DNA from: Branchiostoma belcheri
Lineage: Eukaryota; Chordata; Leptocardii; Amphioxiformes; Branchiostomatidae
DNA: 64,000 bases
Reading direction: 5' to 3'
Assembly: GCF_001625305.1 (NCBI RefSeq)
Contig: NW_017803854.1
Span: 2,318,944-2,382,943, forward strand
Shown here: piece after piece, positions 37,101 to 52,100 of the stretch
Numbering within the stretch: position 1 is the stretch's first letter
How the letters are laid out: every line of letters begins with the position of its first letter
Program-made: the position numbers and the translations under genes
Notes under the pieces: model-generated
The model's input: the letters and a program-made list of their open reading frames with translations, nothing else
Databases searched by the model: none
Told to the model about the DNA's origin: nothing

Positions 37101-40100
37101 GTACAAGATTTGTTAGGTTAAACATTGCCTGCTCATCAGCATTCATAATTGCCACCTATGAAATATAAAAGAAATACACATGTAATGGTATGGTTTCTGA
37201 ACAGTTTTTAGCATGATCCATACTTCCTAAACTCTGAGTGGTGCAGGTGATTTTCAATGTTTGTAACCTGCAGCAGTACAGGTTTTAGAAAAAAAGGATT
37301 TTAAGTCTAAAAAAGGTATACAAAAGGAAATACAAAAATTTGTAATATCAAATGTTTCTGATCAGTTGTAAGTATGATAAATACATATACTTCCTAAATT
37401 CTGAGCGGTGCAGGTAATACTTGTCTGGACTGCAGGTAAATGACAATGTTACCTGCACCAGTGCAGGTCTGAAAAAAAAATGTATTCAAAGCCAGTGTGT
37501 GTGTTTTACAACTAAATCCTGAAAGCCTTACCCACTGAATCCCCTCTGTGATGCGCTCATCAGAGCAGTCAGACCGTACTTGTCAGGAACGTCCACCCCG
37601 ACATCCCTGTGTGGAACAAGAAATAAAGTCAGAACTATTCAAACAAACAACCCCCAACAGTAAACCTTGTACAGACTAGCTACTGGGAAATCTACGGTAG
37701 GTGGGATACAAAATATATGTATAGCGAGGCTGCATTTTTTTTAAGGATGGGAGGAGTGGGGAAATGCCGATGGCCATGGATTGGGAATTTAGCACCAGAC
37801 AAGCTGAAGATTTGGGAAGGACTGAGGGAGAGAGAAATGATTTCCGATTATGGATTAGTCATGGATGGAAACCTCTGTCAGGAAAGAATGCTTACAGAGA
37901 TTGTTGCATGTTATTAAGCAAAGGACAAGAATGGACAGTGGTTCAGCAGGGGTTCTGAAGGGGGCCAAGCATGGACCCTTGAGGTACACAGCCACTGGAC
38001 TGGGAAAGATCACCAAGGAAAACCATGATGGTAATAGACCAGGAAGAGATGAGGTTGTCAAGGACTTACGGTACACAGCCAGTGTTGGGATTTAAGCTGA
38101 TCGCAAGGGGCAAACCATGGTAAGAGACAAGGATACATGCAGAGGTTATTGGATGACAAAGGAAAAGCATGGGGTTCAGCATGGAACCTTGCAGTACACA
38201 GCCAAAATTGGGACAAAGGCAAACAATGGTAAGAAACCAGGAATACACGAGGCTGTTGGATGTTACATGTAAGCAAACAGGGCATGGATTGGATTCATCA
38301 GGGGTCCAAGCACAAAGCGTTGTGGTACACAGCCAAGATTGGGACTGAAGAATCACCAACGCAAACAAACCATGGTAAGAAACCAGCAATACATGAGGCT
38401 GTTGCCATGTTAAGCAGGGTATGGATGGGGTTATGAGCGGGTTGTATCCTATCCAGAACCATGCCAATCTAGTTCTATGCCTAAGGAGGTTCAGCTTAAG
38501 AGCAGGCACAGTTCTGGATAGTCTCTATGTATCCAAGAACATAGATTTGCACCAGGATATGCATTCTGGATATACATGGACTATCCAAAATTGTGTCTGA
38601 GCATGGTTCTGGATAAAGCACGGTTCTGGATACAGCAGGGGGCCAAGCAAGGAGCCTTGCGGTACACAGCCAAGAGGGTAGCACTGGTTACCTCCGAAAC
38701 CTGCACCACTTGGTCTCCCCATCCTCACTAGGAGAAATGTGTTCTGTGGTCTCTCTGCCAAGGGGGGGGTCAACAACATTTAGCCGTTAATTCCTGACTC
38801 TACAGTTTAAAGCAATTGTCACTGGCTTTTGATCATTATTGAAACTACATGTACTGGCAACTGAGGTGTAATCCATGATAGTTTCCACTCTCTGAAACAA
38901 TTGCAAGATGAAAATTGCCAAGGCATGATCTACTAGACAAATTTGAAAACTATAGACGGGCTGTCATCTTAAATACATGTATGCAGATACAGCCTTATAC
39001 AAGACAAAGTGCTGTGCACAGTACATTATGGGTTCTGCGCAATTGCAGTACATTCTGCTGACATGTTAACGTTACCCCTATCCACAATACAATGATTCAA
39101 TACAACTTCCTTTTACTTAATTTGAAGTGAGGATAAAAAGTATTGACTTCACACAGTAAAATTAATGATGATTTGAAAAGTTTTCCATGAAAAAGCTTGC
39201 CAGTCACCTACCCAGCCTCCAGAATCTGAATGACAGCTTGCACATCATTGTTGTTTACAGCCTTGTGCAGATGCTCCGATGTGAGAGGTTCTCCTGTAAA
39301 TAACAACAAAACTGCCTGTAACTCACTGTAAGCAAACAAATAAACAGCAGCTTTAACCACGACTGCTGTCAACACCACCCAAATAATGTATGTTGTACCT
39401 TGGTGAAAACTAAGTTACAAGTACAAGACTTAGTACAACGAAGTACATGTAGTATTCCCACTTGTGTATAGGTAAAGGTCCCATAGCCTTTTTGAGGCAA
39501 TGTGTTGTTAATCAATTCACTGTGTCTAGGACACGGTATTGGAAGACGGAGACTCTAGATCTTCAGCTTTTGACCTCCCCAACTGAAGTCATGTACCCAT
39601 TTGTCACCTGGGTGGAGTGAGCACAGTTGTGTAAACTGTGCTCTATCTGAAAGATACAGAGTCTAGCCAAGAATGCAAGGAATCAACCCGGTGACTTCTC
39701 TATCCCATATCTGCTCTCCTTAGCCACAAAGTGTGTCCTACATGATGCGACCAAACGAAGCAAAATTACTATTTCTGCACCTTCTTCAAGTTCTTGTTCA
39801 CAAACCTGGTTTCAGGATGGCGTCATCATCGTCACTGTCAACATCGAAATATTGAGGATCCATCACAAAAGACACGTGTCTCCTCACAAGTGGTCTTGTC
39901 ACAGATTTAGCCTCCCTTTTTTCTCTGTAATCTTTATCTACATCGATAAACTCCTCGCTAGACGAATCCCCGTCTTCACAAAACATGACCGTATGCTTTC
40001 CCTGGGAGGCCATACTGGTGATTATGATATGATGGTGAGTAAGACTTGCTGGATATTGTTTGAAATGACTGTGACCTTTGCGTCCATGGTAACACTAATC

Positions 40101-43100
40101 CCCAGAAGACCTGGGGTTATCCCGTAGCTAATTAATCTCAAGCTTCCAAGGGGAACGTCATCATGACATTAGAATGACTGAGACATATGAAAGCTGTCTT
40201 AAAATAACATCTGGTTTATCTTAAATTTTCCTTCAGAAATTTTTAAATGTAATTGCAGATATTGAGATATTTTAAGCCTGTATTGCAGAGCATACCATGC
40301 ATTCTATCATCTGACGAAGGAAACAGCAACATAAGGTATCAAAGGTATGCAGCATCAGAAAAAGTCATGCTAGAGGATTTATGGAATAATTGCATAAGTA
40401 ACCGTTACTGTTATTTGAATGAAAATATTATAAACCTTACAGGGCTCAAAATACTGGGTGCAGATGCAGGTTAATGCAGGTATAATTGGAGCTGTGCAGG
40501 TATTGCTCCAGTTTTACCAATTGCACTAACCTGCATATACACGTGGTAACAGGTACTTCTAGCCCAGAAGACATTTGTTGATAGCTTGGGTGCCATCCCA
40601 TTTGCATGCAGGGGCTCTCTAAAAATAGTCTGGAAATGGTTATATCATTTTGGTTTGGTTATGATGTCATGTAATGAGTGAGTATGGGAGCCCCGGGATA
40701 CAAACAGGATGGCACCCAGGCTAATTTCTTGAGCCATTCAGAATGTATATATAACACTGTTACTTACGTGTAGTGGACACTGTGATCGCCGGACTGAAGC
40801 CGCTGGCCTCTTCATCATTGACAGCCCGGAGTCTGTACCTGTACTGGGTCAGCGGGTCCAGACCTTCTATTGTGTACGTCTTCGCATAGCCTCTGTTCAT
40901 CACACAGAACAAAAAACAGATACTTCAGTTTTTGGCAAAAGCATCTCACAAATGACAGGGTTGCTATACACTACTACGTATTGAAATAAAGAAACCGGTA
41001 ATTTTTGTGTGTGTGCACTAGAGGCCAATAAGTACCGGTATATACGGAAGCAATCCATCATGATCAGTGGAGTTCCAAATTTCATCTGCAATACTTTAAT
41101 TTGATTGAAGAGCCCTTAATACTTTGAAGTATGGGCTTGAGATTTTTCTTCTTAGGCCCGATTTAGACTAGAAACGCTTAAGGGGTTTTGGCCAGGGAAA
41201 CGTTTCGGAACGGTTAACCGTTCCCGGTCTAAAGAGGAAAAAACGGTTTGTTTTGGGTTTTTGCGGACCGTTTCCGAAAACCACCTCCATCGTGGTTTTC
41301 GACCGTTTCAGAACCCTTCAGCGGGGGGTCCGAAACGCTTTTTGCTAGGTCTAAAGTCAAAGGGTTTCTTGAAACTATAAACCAGGTCACGTGTCATATG
41401 CTAATCACATGCTAATAAGCCCGCGCGCGTCCATTTTCTGCTAGATTCGCGCCATATTCGATTGTGTCCATTTTATATCATGTATTTCTCGAATTTTCGT
41501 CATCCTTTATGTCTGGGGGGATGGCAGAAGGCCAGGGGAGGGTCTGGACCCAAGAATAGACCCGCTGCTTGATCAGCTCGTGGGCCGATCAAACTATACA
41601 ATCCCGCTTGGAGACCTCGCGTAATAGGGAGGGCATACAGATGCTTGTGGACGGGCTGGCGGCTGAGGGGTATTTACGCACCCCAAATCAGGTTCGGGCG
41701 AAGTTCAAGGCCCTGAAACAAAAGTATCATAAGGCCAATGAGGCAAACCGTAGAAGCGGTTTGGGGAGGTCATCATAGGTCACTGTGGGTCAGAAACATC
41801 CTGCGCCACGAGCGGCCCGAAACGCTTCCGCCTCTGTGTCTAAAGACGAACCGTTTTCTGTGGCGAAACGTTTCGTACCGTTTCGAAACGGTATACCGTT
41901 TCCAGTCTAAATCGGGCCTTAGATATCACCTAGAAGACGACACCCCAAGCTACAGTAAAGAATGTACAATGAGGAACACCTGGTTTCGTTATCAAATGTC
42001 TCCCAGACAACCCATATGGAACTGTGGCATTTTACGACATACATAAGATAAAGAGTACATTCACCAGTGTTCGAAATACCTGTCTGCAGTCTGCAATCTG
42101 CAGATAGATTTTCAAGATTGCAGAAGAAAAATTTATACAATCTGCAATTTTGAAGCAGGAAAAATTGGCACTTGGCATTTGGTGCTCTTGGCCCCAAGGA
42201 CAGACAACACTTAAGCTCCTGTTCTGAAACAACAGGAGCTTCTTCACTAATTTACATCAACCTTGTCTTGACTTGTCTATCTTTTGTTTCCTTTTGGACT
42301 TCCAAAAATTTGTCTTCACTAATTTGCATATCAATCAATAGTTCATGCTTATAAACTTGCAAGATTGTAGTATGGAGGCTAGTGTATTGCAGAAAGTATT
42401 TCCAAATTGCAGAACAAAATTTTGACTCTTCTGCAATATTGCAGAGCACTGAAAAAGAGTATTTCGACCACTGTTCACTCAGCAGCTTTTAACTGTGGCT
42501 TGACCACAAGCATAATAGAGGCCTCTTTAAGTGTAAAATAACCAAGATACAGCTGACGACAGCAAACCTTTTAGGACCTCTTATATAAATGTACATGTAC
42601 GACACTGGGACAACACTTCTTTGATGCTAAGTACATTCACACAAATGTAGGTTAACCCATATGCAGGGCTCGAAATACTTTTTTCAGCCAGGTGGCGCAT
42701 GTTGCCACCTGAGTCAAAAGCCAGGTGGCGCCATCAGTATTCAAGTGGCAACACTTCCAAGTTATCATTTTCTTCAAATCTGCTACTTATATCTATTACG
42801 TTTTCTTCTAGTTAACTACTTAAGTTTTATGTTATAAAATAAATGTAAAGAACACAAAAGCTCTCAAACAACAATGTTTTAATAAAGAATGCCACCTTTA
42901 CATCACTTCATCACAGGGCTGCCGCCGTGGGAATGCCACGCCTCTACATGGCAGCACACTTATGCGGGTGGTATTACGTGCGCCATGTTCTTCGTTTGCG
43001 CAAGGATAATGTTACTCTCATCTGCCAAATAAACATACCCCCCGGAATAAACATACCCCCCTGACAAATCTTCAAAATCTAATAAAAAATGGTATTAGTT

Positions 43101-46100
43101 CCCTTGATTTAAAAAAAAATTGGGCATAGGTTCCCCGGATGACCCCTAACCGGGGGCCAACGGTGCTTCCACAAGTTCAACAAGTGAACTTGGAGCAAAT
43201 ATTCCCAAAGGTGTTACTGACATTGATATATTAAAAACTAAACCAAATCCTATTTCCCAAACAAATCACATATTGACACAGCTGAACAAATAAAAATGTG
43301 ATCATGTTTATAAACTCCACTCAAAAACAATTTTTGAGAGACACTCGGGTCACGGTACTAAGCGTGATAATCTCTAATATCTCATCTGATTCTCCCAATA
43401 TGTAAAGGGTCTTTACAATGACAGCATCCAACCGCACATACATAGAAACAACAATATTACACAAGAAACCAATTAATTCGGGAAATTTCTCAGTTATGTT
43501 TGAAAATTAACCTTACTAAAATATAACTGAGTTTTTATTTCAGTTGTAGCCGAAAAAATATTTTTCATGCGTTTAAAGTATCGTTTTAGCACTGTAATAT
43601 GTACTTATTACATGTATCTATACATTTGGATGCTATCTTGACCTTTGACCATTGTTATTGTGAAAACAGGTCGGCCATGTTGTCTTTCTCGCCGTGAATT
43701 TTCGAGCCGTTTTTTCGAGCAAATTTCAACCGTTTTAAACATTTTACGGCCTCAAAAACTCATATAACGAGGAAAACAAGTTGTAGTTGTTATTTTCATG
43801 CGTAACATTTCTTCTGGGGATGGATTATTTTTCCGCCGAGCTGCCGAAAACTTAGCGTCGCATGCGGTCGGTCGGGCGGCCGGCAGGATTTTGTATCGGC
43901 GCGCTTTGCATGTAAACAAGGACAGTCGGAGTTGTTTACATGAAAATTTTGTTGTGAAACGCCAGCGAGGTGTCTGATTTTCTACCAATGAGAACGTTTT
44001 CTTTGTGGCGTCATGGCGAGATCGACAATTCATCGTCAATTCACAAGATTGTGCCGACAATGGGGCCCGATCCATGCGATTAGCGGCTCGATCCACGCAA
44101 ATTATAGGTGGCGCATCGCGCCACCTGAGTTTAGGAATAAGTGGCGCCAAGCAAAATCAGGTGGCGCCGCGCCAGTGCGCCACCGGGTATTTCGAGCCCT
44201 GCCATATGGATCTGTGGCATTTTGTGACATATACATGTAAGTACATTCAAGCATCAGCTTTTACTGTGGCTTGACCACATACGTAATGAAGGCCTCCATA
44301 AGTATAAAACAACCCGATACAGCTGACGACAGCAAAACAAACCTCTCAGAGCTGCCATATTATAAGTCTTAATGGATGTCCCCTGGACAGTGGGACAACA
44401 CTTGTGTGATGTGAAGTACATCCACACACATGTAGGGTAACGTGTTGTTACATGATGAATAGCACTCAACACTGCAGGGACAGGTTTATATGGGGGATGG
44501 GACAGGTCGCAATTTAATGGCATGAACACAATTCAATTTCCTGGTTCCTCATAGTGCTTGCTTTTTGGTAACAGTGCCTTTCCCAAGGACACATGAGGGA
44601 GAAGGGATTCGAACCCAGAACCTTCAGGTTCTAATCTAACTTCTAAGACAACAACCCTAACCACAAAACCACCTTTAATTGAAAGTTCAACATTCTTCGT
44701 GGCTCCCTTGGTAGCACTTGGGGTTAACACAGAAGGTCAGTTTTTTTTTCTTGGCAACTTCACTGGTTTCCTGCAAAAATCTAAAAACCAACAAATCAAA
44801 TTGGCGTGGCCTAATGGGTGACTGTTTACATTCTAGAGTTCTTCTTCTTTGTGGCATGGTGTGTTAGGCCAAAGGAACAGAACCCAGCTCAGGAAAAATG
44901 CCAGCTTCTCAACAATGGCCCTGCACATGTTTTAAGGGAGCTTTTAGCACTTTGCAAAATACATTAACGGGCATATATAGTTACAACATTGTTGGGATGT
45001 ATGCCTATAGAGGATGCACGGAAACCGTTTGACGTCTTTGCTTGCTCAGGTACAATTTAACGTTAACAGCCATCAGCATTAAGTGCCCAGATGTGACACC
45101 TGTGTTTAAAAGATCAAAGGAGACAGTGGTAAACTTGCAACAGGATCAAAAGGTAAGGCCTAACAAAATAAATGTTGTGTTTCCTATTACAGTCCAGAAA
45201 AAATTAGGGTCGGTAGGTAGGGATTCACTTTTTTTTTTAGTCAAAGCCGGGACAATGAACGTATGATCTGTTTGTACTACACAGACAGGGATCTCCCCAG
45301 AAATTCGGCGGGGGGGAGGTCTGGAGGGGGGGGGGNNNNNNNNNNNNNNNNNNNNGGGGGGGGGGGAAGCTATTGCATTTTGTCTTTTCCAAACACAAAT
45401 GGAGGTCATTTCCTGCAACTTCAGTTCTACATTTTCTGTACAACTGCAGATGTATAAGGCAGTAGAAAGGTTCAAGATCTGTACTTAATTATCCTCATGT
45501 TCAAAAAAATTACTACCCTTAATTTTGAAAAAATTGGGCATAGGTTCCCCGGATGACCCCTAACCGGGGGCCAACGGTGCTTCCACAAGTTCAACAAGTG
45601 AAAAATACATGATACAAAATGTACATGTATTTACTACCTGGAACTTGGAGCAATTTATTCCAAAGATGTTGACTGACATTAATATATTAAAAACTAAACC
45701 AAATCCTATTTCTCAAACAAATCACATATTGACACAGCTGAACAAATAAAAATGTGATCATGTTTATAAACTCCACTCAAAAACAATTTTTGAGAGACAC
45801 TCGGGTCACGGTACTAAGCGTGATAATCTACTAATATCTCATCTGATTCTCCAATATGTAAAGGGTCTTACAATGACAGCATCCAACCGCACATACATAG
45901 AAACAACAATATTACACTAAGAAACCAATTAATTCGGGAAATTTCTCAGTTATGTTTGAAAATTAACCTTACTAAAATATAACTGAGTTTTTACTTCAGT
46001 TGTAGCCGAAAAAATATTTTTCATGCGTTTAAAGTATCGTTTTAGCACTGTAATATGTACTTATTACATGTATCTATACATTTGGATGCTATCTTGACCT

Positions 46101-49100
46101 TTGACCATTGTTATTGTGAAAACAGGTCGGCCATGTTGTCTTTCTCGCCGTGAATTTTCGAGCCGTTTTTTCGAGCAAATTTCAACCGTTTTAAACATTT
46201 TACGGCCTCAAAAACTCATATAACGAGGAAAACAAGTTGTAGTTGTTATTTTCATGCGTAACATTTCTTCTGGGGATGGATTATTTTTCCGTCGAGCTGC
46301 CGAAAACTTAGCGCCATGCCGCAACCATGCGATCGGGCGCGGCCGGCCGGCGGGAGTTTTACTTTGTATCGGTGAGCTTTCGCGATGTAAACAAAGACAG
46401 TCGGAGTTGTTTACATGAAAATTTTGTTGTGAAACGCCAGCGGGGTGTCAGATTTTCTACCAATGACAACGTTTTCTTTGTGGCGTCATGGCGAGATCGA
46501 CAATTCATCGTCAATTCACAGGATTGTGCCGACAATGGAATTGAATAGCGGCCCGATCCGTGCAATTAGCGCTCGATCCACGCCGCCCGACCGAAGAAAA
46601 TTGGAATGACGAACACATTTATCGGGGATAAAATCCCCAATTTTGAAAACCGACCACTAGCCGCTCGAAATTTTTGGTCGGCCCAAAAAAGGCTAGGGTC
46701 AGGGGGGTTTTTCATAGGGTCGGTCGGGTAACCGGAAACACAACATTTTTTTTCCTAGGCCTAAAGGTGGATTTGTAAAGGAACAAGACGGGACGTCTGC
46801 AACATTCTGAAATGCAACTTTAGTACACATGTATCGTTTTATTGGCAGTGATGAACATTAGAACTCAACATTATTTATTTGGAACTGACATACGGAAATG
46901 TATGGTTCAACCCTTGTCCTGCTGGCATTTTTTCTACGATATTTTCAAATACACGTGTAATTTGGTGTCATAGACCCTTCAATTTTATGCCCTGCAGTGG
47001 CATAGTTACTTCCTCATTCGTTGCGTTTCGCTGCGGTGTGATGTGTTGCACAAGAAACACCCCCAAATCGTACATATACAGGGTACTATATAGATGGTAC
47101 TGTATGTGCAACCCATATATGTATGGCTCCACAGGACAAGGGTGTTTAATACAGTCAAACCTGTACCAGTGACCACCTGTACAAAAAAGGACCACCTGGC
47201 CAACGTGACCACTTTTTTCACTGTCTTGAATACTCACACGTAGATGGTAGCGAAGCCCTTGTTCTTGTCCTCCTCCTGCAGGCAGAAATGAACCCTCCCC
47301 CCGTTGCCGGTGTCTCCTGCTCCCCCGTCTGTCCATGCCTGTGCGTGGTCCCAGTACAGCTCAATACTGTGGTGTGTCACCTTCCCTACGATGGGTGGGT
47401 CTGGTCGGGCTGGGGCTGCATATGGAAGAAGAACATATTGTATGACTATGAATCTGATCTCCACAACACAGGCAGAAAATACTGGGTGAATGTGTACAAT
47501 GTACCTTAGTGCGGGTAAACTTCGGACTGTGCAGGTATTTCTGCTGACAACCTGCACCTCATCTGCACTGGTCCATGTACTGGGTTTACAGATTTTGTTT
47601 TACATCATGTCAAAACTCAAAGGCATGAGGCATTGCACTTGCAGCATGCTCCCCTTGAAAATTCTGAAATTTTGATACCCACCCACCCCTAGAACCAGTA
47701 ATTTTATGCATTCTGAGTGGCAAATTTTGCAGGTAGACAAATTGAATATAAGTTTCGTGAACACACTGATTTTTGACAGTTTAAGATGAATCATGGAATC
47801 AATCCTCAAGCAAATGATTTAAATTTTCAGGAAAGCAGCACTGATTCTTAGATCAAATTAACAGGTGGCAGAAAACATTTGATTTTCTACATTGAGAGAC
47901 TACAATGTAAGTGGGAGAGCAGATCTAGAGAGGGTTCAAAAGATGAACACTTAGAGTCCATTCCAAGTCACCGTGCGGGTTTTTTAATCATATTTCTAAT
48001 ATTTTCCAATTAGTTTCAAATAATTCAAAAATATTATAAATATTCTGAAATTATTATAAAAAATGGAAGTACCTGAGTAGCATGTTTTCGAAAATGTTAG
48101 AATCATTTGCAAAAATTTTGAAAGTGGCAATCAAATGGGATCTTAATTTCAAAATGTTTACAAACACAATTTGAAATTCGAAAAGTTTCGAAATTTTTTC
48201 GTAAAAGAAGAATTGCCTGTTATCAATCAAGCGCTAATCCCGATCCACAGGCGGCTGTTTATGTTTAGACCTCGCGCGGCGGGACGTCCGCGGCCATCTG
48301 GACGGGCGGATCGCAGTTTTTCCCAGCGCCAGCCTTGTCGGCGATTTTCTACAGCGCGTGCTTCGTATTTTCGTCGGTTTCAACAAGCTTCAGCTTATTT
48401 ATCGGGCTTGATTTCTAGCGCTGTTTTGTGTTTTACCGGCCAATGTTAGCGCGGTGCGTATATATATGGAAATGGCCCATGGAAACCCAGCTCGGTACGC
48501 TGACTTCCGGGTATCGCCGGTTTATTTTTATCTGGCTCGAACAACAAAATTACACTACAAATCGGCGCATAGAAATTGTCCCGAAAATTCTTTTAGAGTC
48601 TAATCACCCTTTCTTTGATAGGATGTTGCTAATTAGTCGTAGATAAAACGTAGAAAGCAGCGAAAATGTGCCTCTTCGCGCGGCCGGCTCGATATCGCTT
48701 ATCCAATCGGAACGCAGGTCATGTGAGGTGAACCAATCAGAGCGCTGCTATTTACATATAAAAATGGCGCACGCATGGTTTTGTACAGCGATGTTGAGAA
48801 CAAGTTTTTTTTACCGGGATTTTCATAGTTTTGACCGATTTTTTTTGGCACGCCGTGATTACGCTACAAATGACACACTAGAGGAGACAACAGATGAGTG
48901 ATCATTTTACAATCGACGAGAACGTTTGATGAATGAAACAGGAATGAAATCTTGCTGATTGCGATTTGTTTTTGAAAATTTGTCTCGTGTTTGTAACGTT
49001 CACTCAAGGAGGTTCTTGGTTTTAACCGTAACATGAAAGATATGAACACGCTTCTGTACATATCTTGATGTTTTTTGACGTGATTTGAACTAGTGTGGGG

Positions 49101-52100
49101 GAAGTTGGGGGAAGGCAGTCGCGGGGGGAAGCGGAGAGGCTTGATAAATTTTCGAGAGCAAGTTCCGCGCACTGGATTTGATTTCTCACGCGGCCGTTTG
49201 GGTGGGTGTTTGTTTACATTATCGCTGGTCGCTGAGGGTCGGGCAGCCAGATTCGCCACGGGATGCCCCTTGTCCTTTCTATTTTTGGGCTGCAGTCGGC
49301 TAGAGGGGATTAGTGATTTCACAGATCATTTAGCCAATTACAAACATTTCGAAACTTTTCGAAAAAATGGTATTCACGCGAATTCTTTTATTAGAATTCT
49401 TTCGAAACATCGTACATGGCTTTTAGAATGTTTCGAATGATTTATGATTAGGGAAAACTGTTTACGAAGTTAAAACCAAGTTCGAAATGTTTAAAAACTA
49501 TGAAATTCTTTTAGAAATGGTTACAAACATTTCAAAAAAATTCGAAACAATGGGAGAAAACACCCTCGCGGTGACGTGGAATGGACTCTAAACCTATCTG
49601 CCCTTTTCTATAACCAAATTTGTAACTGTAAATGCCGGCTGCATCATACGTGACCTTTAGCACGACAACAGTTTAATCTAGTTGCGTTAGGCAAATGTCA
49701 TTTCCTGCCATTAACACTAGAACCTTTGTAAGGCCACACCAAGTAAATTTTATGGATGACGTCCTTTGGAGGCCCTAAATCTAATGCGAGCGGGTGAAAA
49801 AAAATAAGACGAGCCGAAAAAAAACAGAGTTTCCTACATTTTTAAATTTTGACTCAATCATTGTACAAATGGTTTTGTGTACAGTGGGAACATCACATAT
49901 CACTGCATCAAAGTAAGAAACAAAACATTAAATCAGAGCCATTTTTTGTCTCCTCTCTTCATAATTATCTGCCATCCACCTTCCGTCATTGTAACAACAT
50001 CTTTGCCCATTTTCGGCATGTTGACCACTGTCAGAAGGCAACAAAATTTCTTGTTTTTTCCCCAAAATCAGGTGAAAATTAATGCGTGCGCTGATGTCAT
50101 CCATAAAAATTACTAGCTGTGGCCTAAAGTGCTTTTAATGGTCCAGTCAAGAGTGCTACATTTGTACGCTCGTGTGGGCACAACAGCAAAATCTCAACCT
50201 TGAGCCACTCCAGACTCATATAAAAGTTCTTAAGATGTCTGAGACAAAATCCAAGAAGCGTAGTACATTGCCCTTGACTTAAGGGTTTGACTATTATAAG
50301 TGTCCTTTGCCCACATCTATATAAAGATCCCAAGACAATCCTTTGACTTTTAAAAGTTCTTACGACAATGCTGAGAGAAACTACCTTACCTTTAAAGAGT
50401 AGGCATTCGTCAGTCTTACAAAACCATGAAGTACTTCATCTAGATCTACACCCTGTACCTTATTCTTGGTAACCTTTAAAGAGTATGGCTTAGTGTTCTG
50501 TACCCAGGTCTTTTAAGATCTCAAAGAAGATTTCAAGACAACTCTTTGACTTTTAGTCTACTTTGTCGATGGATTTGTTACCATGCAACTACCACATGTT
50601 ATGATCCATGTTTCTTCTTATATAACACCATAATATGCTTGAGTGGCCTAACTGAAAGATGAGGTAATATTCCAGTCTTGTCCCATTGTACAAATTGTGA
50701 GTAAAATGTCATCATTTCTAATCCAGTAGGATTTAAACTAAGCCCTGTTAGACGATACGTTTAGTGTAATGTATTGGAAAGTTACCAAATAAGACCAACC
50801 GGTAATTCAGTTATACATGTTGTCAGTTTTAGTTTGGTGGAGTTAAGTTTATTTCCAATGACAGCGGCTCAGGATTTCTGTTTTAGAATGGAATATGACA
50901 TTCATAACATTGTGTCAGTTGCCTCTTATTTTCCCAAATTGCATGCAGTTGTTGTAAGATCTTTTCTTGCGATCACAATGTTTTCTGGATATTTGAGATT
51001 TCAAGGTATACAGTCTGATTGCTGCTCAGTGTTAGGAATACTAGTAGTATTTTGGGTCGGAATTCAGGATAATTTTTTTTTTTAATCTACAGTAGTACAG
51101 CCTCAAACACAAGATCTTTACCAATGAATATCTTTTACAATGCACCAGTCAGTAGTCCTACCAGATGGACGTTGCGCCGGGCAAGAGAATAAGGCTTTGT
51201 TCCCCTCAAACCAATCTTCTGCTTGGATCAACACATTGGGAAACCTGCTGTCATAGCGGATTTTTCCGTCCGCGTTTCTTGGATACAGAGCTCCGAGGAA
51301 TGTTACCCTCCATTGCCCAGATGTTACATGGTTTAAATGCATGACCTCCCAGGTCTTCAAAACACCTGTAGTGTGGGGGTCCGCGTGCCTTTTTCTGTGA
51401 GGCATAGCGAACCATTTTAATTCACATCTCAGCCTGAGACTAATTGCTAATCATTTATACATGTCGGAGACCCAAGAAAATGAACAGGTACAAATGTAAT
51501 AGCCTCTGTAGCAGGCTTATAGAACTGGGGGTTTGGTGGTCTTCGGCTGTTTTCTGATTAGCCCAGTTCTAAAACGGGGGTAATTCAACCAGGCCGGCTA
51601 TGTTGTCTATATGCAATCAGAAAATATCACATAAAAGACCCTGAAGACTTGATGAAGACCCCCAAAACCCCCAGATTTTGGCATGCTATGGAGGCTACAA
51701 ATGTAAGGCCTTAGTAACTAAAGCAAGGCTTTTCACAACGCAGCTTGTCCTTTTCATCCAAGTGTTTGTTGCTGAACCGCACACGTCCACAGACCAACCC
51801 CTGTCCGTTACAAAGATACAAAACACTTGAGTCTTTCTTGAGCCCCTGAAGGGCGCCCCCGACACGCACTAAACATTGTGCCAAGATTTTACTCAGTTCT
51901 GCATGCCTGTACGTCAAAGCCGGCCGGCACATGGAGGCAAAGAGACGCTGTTTGGATTCTAACAGCGTCCAGTTCCTGATGGTTTTCGTGAACCGAATGC
52001 ACCTCATGATCACGCATACAGTTTTTGTGCTAACCACGTACACTTAAGAAATGTGAAATAATTGCACAAAAATATTTTGAAAAGTAGTAAAAGGAAGCCT

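Noticed and set aside
48864..49322. 152-codon minus-strand frame inside the 1.6-kb TIR element as a transposase
   Set aside because: No catalytic DDE/D pattern or DNA-binding motif can be seen.
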